This document shows positions 59,866 to 64,000 of a DNA stretch of 64,000 nt, piece by piece. Under the pieces are notes generated by a model. The model did no database searches and was not told where the DNA came from. It saw only the letters and a list, made by a program, of their open reading frames with translations. The stretch's first letter is position 1. Each line of letters begins with the position of its first letter. Origin of the DNA: Globodera rostochiensis (Eukaryota > Nematoda > Chromadorea > Rhabditida > Heteroderidae); NCBI GenBank assembly GCA_018350325.1, contig JAEVLN010000002.1, positions 2,444,295 through 2,508,294 on the forward strand. The letters are read 5' to 3'. Made by a program: the position numbers and the translations under genes.

Positions 59866-61147
59866 ATGAACCGACTGACGAAAATCGAATCTCTGAACAA
59901 AATCAATGAGAAGGAGCTGAGCCTGGGCATCTCTGGCGACTTGGGCAAGTCGTGGCACCAGAAATACGCCGATTCCGCATGGATTTACATCGGAAATTTG
60001 CCATTCGATCTCAACGAGGGCGACGTCTTGGCGGTGTTTTCACAGTAATTGGAAAACGGGGGGGGGTGGGGGTGCTTTAGTTTTTTTAAGATTTTTGATA
60101 CTGTTTCGGGATTGAACCAAACTTTTTTTTACAACATAAATAAAAATTCTCATTAAATAAAAACCAAGGTATGGCGAGGTTGTCAATTTGAACTTGGTGA
60201 GGGACAGGAAGACGGGGAAGTCCAAGGGCTTCTGCTTTTTGTGCTATCAAGACCAGCGTTCAACAGTGCTGGCGGTGGACAACTTCAACGGCATCAAGTT
60301 GGTCGGGCGCGTCGTCCAGGTGGACCACTGCGAAAACTACAAAATTCCGAAGTAAGCGGGAAGAAACAACATTGGGTTTGTGTAAATGGAGCAGTTCAAG
60401 ATTGTTTTTTAGACTCTAAAACTGAAAGAAAAGCTTTTCAATGCTCCTCCGCTTTAGGTACCGCGAGGACGTGCCGGAAGAGATTTTGCGCATTTGGGAG
60501 GACGGATGTGCGCCGAAACCGCTGAACGTGCCCGAGCGCACGTTGAAGGAGGATGCGCGCCGCGAACGACGTGAGCGCAAGCGGAAGTTGCACCGCCTCG
60601 AAGGACTCGTTGAGCTGGCGGACGGCGAAGTGTCACGCGAGCTGCGCAAGGCGCGCAAGCACGCGCGTCGCGAACGTAAGCAGCTGAAGCGAATGTTGCG
60701 AAAGGAGCGCGAGCGAGGCTCTCGCACACCGGACGAGGAACGCGGCCGAGCGGACGACGAGGGCCGCTGGGACGAGCGCAAGAAGAAGCTGGACGACGAG
60801 GACATGTTGGACGTGAGTAGATGGCATGGGCTTAGCGCGGACCACCAAAGAGGGGGAGAGGGGCAGTGAGCCGTGGTCAAAATAAAGTCCAAAAATTATT
60901 CCATTTTTCCCCTCAGGACAGCAAATTCTACGGCCAAAATGACCACTTCAACTTCGGCAAGAAGCGCAAGGAAGTGCTGTCCGGTCCGACCCACAACATT
61001 CGACCCGACTTTGACAAGGCCGACTGGCGTGACATCGAAATATTCAAACACGTGCGCGAGTACGAGCGCAAGACGAAGGGGGAGAAGGAAGTGCACTGGA
61101 AGGAGGAGGAACACTTTGTGCCGAACAGAATGAAGGGCGGCAAATGA
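59866..61147 (+). CDS. rbmx2: RBMX2 / Snu17 (Ist3) spliceosomal RNA-binding protein
   Basis: Component of the RES complex and activated spliceosome. Four exons (59866-60044, 60169-60351, 60458-60812, 60917-61147) give 315 residues. The N-terminus MNRLTKIESLNKINEKEL followed by WHQKYADSAWIYIGNLPF is the RBMX2 signature. One RRM (about 38-115) has RNP2 IYIGNL and RNP1 KGFCFLCY, then DQRSTVLAVDNFNG and VDHCENYKIPK. The C-terminal half is a long Arg/Lys/Glu helix and ends FVPNRMKGGK, containing SGPTHNIRPDFDKADWRD. Start chosen by match to human MNPLTK. A TTTTTTCAG acceptor 8 bp before the ATG suggests trans-splicing; the gene begins 226 bp after the macro-domain gene stop. Confidence 0.95.
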
Positions 61148-61426
61148 CCGGGGAATGCATTTTCATATGCATATTTGCATTTGTGCTAGAGACGTACACG
61201 TAACTGGCAAAAAAAACTTTCGAAATCCGGTTGCTTTTATTTGTATATTTTTTTAATTTTTAAAATAAGAATTTTTAAACTATTTATGGGCATGTTTTAT
61301 TATTATTTATTTGTCCGTCTTTGTCGTAATTTCATTTTTCGGAATTTTCCAAATGTTTCTTTTTGCGTCAAAATGTTCCTTTTAATTTTTATTTTTTGGG
61401 TTTTGTGACTAAATTTATTCAAAAAA

Positions 61427-61779
61427 ATGTCTTTTGCTTATGGCAAATCGTTACAACAGAAAGGGCCCAACGGCGCCGCGCTTTTTTGGCGAAGGAGCGC
61501 ACTTATGTTCGCCGGAATGGTCGTTGGCGCTGTGGCTGTTATTGTGCGTTTTTTATAAATTTGTTGGAATTCGGGTGAATGCTTAGCGCAAAAATTAAAT
61601 TACAAAGTTGGAAAATTCAGAAAGTTTTTGACCCAAGCCGTCCTTATCGAGAGGGTCTCGAACTTGGCAAGGAGGAGTTGGTGGAGAAGTACGCGGAGGA
61701 GTACAGCGCGTTGCATGAGCAGTTGAGGCAAGCAGAACAGCAGACGGAACAACCGAAGCGAGAAAGGCTGACCAGATGA
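61427..61779 (+). CDS. Small (91-residue) single-pass membrane protein, possibly mitochondrial
   Basis: Two exons (61427-61543 and 61621-61779) join in phase 0. Residues 1-22 are basic/polar (MSFAYGKSLQQKGPNGAALF), 23-40 hydrophobic (SALMFAGMVVGAVAVI), then KVFDPSRPYREG and a charged helix (LGKEELVEKYAEEY) to the end. The layout resembles small inner-membrane respiratory or assembly subunits, but no family is recognised with certainty. It lies 280 bp after RBMX2 and 260 bp before the Plus3 gene, all on plus, so it may be the third gene of a trans-spliced operon. Confidence 0.62.
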
Positions 61780-62038
61780 CGTTGAGTAAATGAAGAATGA
61801 AATAATTTAGAGTTTTTTTGTGCGCGAAATTCCGTCCCATCCACTGTTTGTCAGATTTTGGTTGGAAGCTATCTGATTTTCTTTGATAACGATTAAAATT
61901 GTCACATTTTATGTTTCTGATGGGTTTGTCGCATGGAGTGATCTGATGCTAATTTTTATCATTGCGTGTTTAATTTTTTACATTTCATTTAATACAAAAA
62001 GTACGGAATTGCGTTCAACTTCTCGCCACAGCGACAAC

Positions 62039-64000
62039 ATGAACCTGGTGCAGGTCAAGACGGAACCAGAGGTAGAGGGGGGGGGGCCAAACCCGCTGTT
62101 GGTCAACTGAATAGAATCCGACCGGTCGATGATTGTTCGTTAGGAGCGGGTTCCACATTTGCTTTTGAAGTAGAAAATGCCCGGTTTCTCAGAGATAGTC
62201 GCGCCTCTGTCCCATTATAATGGTTCATCTACATTTTCCATGTTTAGGATCTAGTCATCGAGTTGTGGGACAACGACAATGATAGTGGAGAAGATGATGA
62301 CCCCCTGGTGACCTTTGATCTCGACGAAGATGCTAATCGATCGATCATGGCCATGCTCCGCAAGCGGCGTAGTCGTCGCAGCACGTCCATCAGCAGTCAA
62401 CCGCGTTTTGGACCGCTCGCACGTTCACTGAGCCAGGATCGTTTTGGGCCTCCGCCGGCGAGCGCGTCGCAGGTGCACATGGTGGAATTTGTTAGAAGAT
62501 AGAGGAATCATGACCAAACAAACCGGACCGGAGTCCTTTTGATATGCTTATTGGGTCATCCACCCTTCCTCCGTACAGCTCGACCCAGATGATGGTGCTG
62601 AACGGGTGCAGACCAAGGGCGATCTTGTGCGCGCCATGCTCACCTCCGTGCAGTTGGCGCGTTTGCGCAAATATTTGGACTTTGAGCAGCTGCTCGAGTT
62701 GGCCGAAAATGCCTTTGTCCGTGTACTTTCCGGAGCGCACAAAAAGGTGAACAGTGTCTAAAATTTTTGCCATTTGTGTCGTTGTTATAGACCATTTGAT
62801 TTTGAACCTGCAGATCGATCGCATCGTCGGCATTTTGCGTTGCGCAGAGCCGTACGAATGCGACTTGTTGGGCATCAAATTCGACATGCGCTTCCAAATG
62901 ATGTGGTCCGGGGTCTGCCGACTGACACAAATTGCGTCCCAACCGGCGGAGGAGGCGTTGGACACGGAGTTCGAGCAGTGGAAGAAGGAGATGGAGCGAA
63001 GGGTGGCTCAATTTGATCATTTTTTAATGAAATTTTTGGTAGATTGAATAACAATTTAAAAATCTTCCCATTCTTTGGATCCGTGTTTGATAAACTAAAT
63101 AATAAAATTCGAATTTTTTTTAGCGGATTTCATTTCCGACGATGACTTTTGTGGCGGAAAAATGCGGGGAGTTGAACGCAGCGCTTGAACAGTTGGAGCT
63201 GGCGCATTCAGCTGATTCGGACTATCCCGTGTTGCGCTTGCGCATCGATGAGGAGGACAATGTGCGTAAATTTGTTGTTTTTGATTTTATATTCTAACGT
63301 TTTTTTTTTTTGCAGAATCTTCTGCCTGTAGGTTGTTTTGACGACAGTGACGAGGAGGCGGACGAAGAAGGAGCAGGACGAGTCGGAACTTCAGCGGAAG
63401 AACAGGTGTTTTTTTTTGCCAAAAAAAAAAGAATTTTAGGTTTGGTGAACTGGTCCAATTTCTTTTTGTTGAAGTATGCTGCTTAAAATTTCTTAGGTTG
63501 TAACATTTTTATTCTCAGAATTTGTTAACAAATTGTGCACCTAAAAATGTCTGCGCGGCGCCATGCGTTGCGTCCGCCAATGCCCCGCAGCGTTCTGCGT
63601 TTCCTCCGCTGCGGTCAATGCTAATTTGCCCCAAAACGGAGACGTCTTCTGACACGGTGGCATCGGCCGCTGATGTGACGGACGCGTTGCTGACGCGTGC
63701 GCGACTGATCGATCTGTACTTGAGGTGCTGGAGACGGGCGGGACACACAACATTTGGATCAAATTTTAGCAAAAAATCAATGTTGGCTGAATTTTGAATA
63801 ATGGAAAATTGTAAACATAGAATCTAATCAAAAATTCTAATCTGGCCCTCAAAATGTTTTCTTATTAAAAATCCCACTAATTTTTAGCAACACTTTCGAG
63901 CAGTTCGAACGGGTGGTCATCGGATGTTTTGTGCGGGTGAATACGGGTCAATTTGAATACAAAGTAAAATATCTCTCACTTTTTCAACAAAACACCCGTT
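62039..64000 (+). CDS. Plus3-domain (RTF1-like) protein, 5' part
   Basis: Eight exons (62039-62071, 62248-62472, 62579-62746, 62814-63002, 63124-63261, 63316-63405, 63519-63724, 63888-63963) give 375 codons, all in phase, and the gene runs off the right edge. The last two exons read ARLIDLYLR / FEQFERVVIGCFVRVNTG, the start of a Plus3 domain as in RTF1 (FAKTVTGCFVRIG), the Paf1-complex subunit that couples elongating Pol II to H2B ubiquitination. Upstream there is an acidic N-terminus (DNDNDSGEDDDPLVTFDLDE), an Arg/Ser segment (RKRRSRRSTSI) and an unrecognised globular part (IDRIVGILRC…). The small first exon and its ATG after CCACAG are tentative. The N-terminal part is not obviously RTF1-like, so the name is provisional. 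Confidence 0.6.

Overview
The window is nuclear DNA of a nematode. Every gene I could assemble is broken by many short introns with TTTCAG-like 3' sites. The encoded set is metazoan: MED18, ASCC1, RBMX2, POLR3E/RPC5, ANKRD49, DDX55 and ADP/ATP carrier. A heterochronic LIN-29-type zinc-finger gene is present, as is an array of the nematode telomere repeat (GCCTAA/TTAGGC). Five introns start with GC instead of GT, and long G/C homopolymers are everywhere. Frequent GC-AG introns are, from memory, a feature of cyst nematodes (Globodera/Heterodera), so a tylenchid plant parasite is my best guess; this is inference. No prokaryotic operon, CRISPR array or viral gene was seen.

Layout, left to right. 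1-3.0 kb: end of a DNAJB-type co-chaperone and a membrane-anchored PP1-like phosphatase, both minus. 3.4-7.7 kb: DDX55/Spb4 helicase on plus, whose first intron holds a small membrane-protein gene flanked by a 22-bp inverted repeat. 7.9-13.1 kb: two near-identical ADP/ATP carrier genes on minus with MED18 between them. 14.4-14.8 kb: a RING-H2 gene. 16.9-30.9 kb: a 15-exon lin-29-like gene with a 9.2-kb repeat-filled intron. 32.0-34.4 kb: a Ly6/uPAR-like secreted or GPI-anchored protein, minus. 34.4-43.7 kb: gene-poor, repeat-rich DNA with one small membrane-protein gene, a 29-bp VNTR and a 395-bp palindromic MITE-like element.

43.7-64.0 kb is gene-dense: a doublecortin-domain protein (+), ASCC1 (-), a small unknown (-), an insulin-like peptide (+), RPC5 and ANKRD49 (-), a coiled-coil unknown (+), a macro-domain plus FLYWCH-like zinc-finger protein (+), RBMX2 (+), a 91-residue membrane protein (+) and the 5' part of a Plus3-domain (RTF1-like) gene (+). 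The last four lie 226-280 bp apart in one direction and look like a trans-spliced operon; ANKRD49 and RPC5 (242 bp apart) may be a second one.

Gene models were built by hand by joining exons so that splice sites, reading phase and family similarity agree. Apart from the doubtful entries (the DnaJ acceptor and a few unrecognised reading frames), phases close exactly. Most genes are housekeeping functions in transcription, RNA processing, ribosome biogenesis and mitochondrial energy exchange. The less ordinary items are the nested gene, the transmembrane PP1, the macro/FLYWCH fusion, the insulin-like peptide and the dispersed CCCC-GGGG palindrome.
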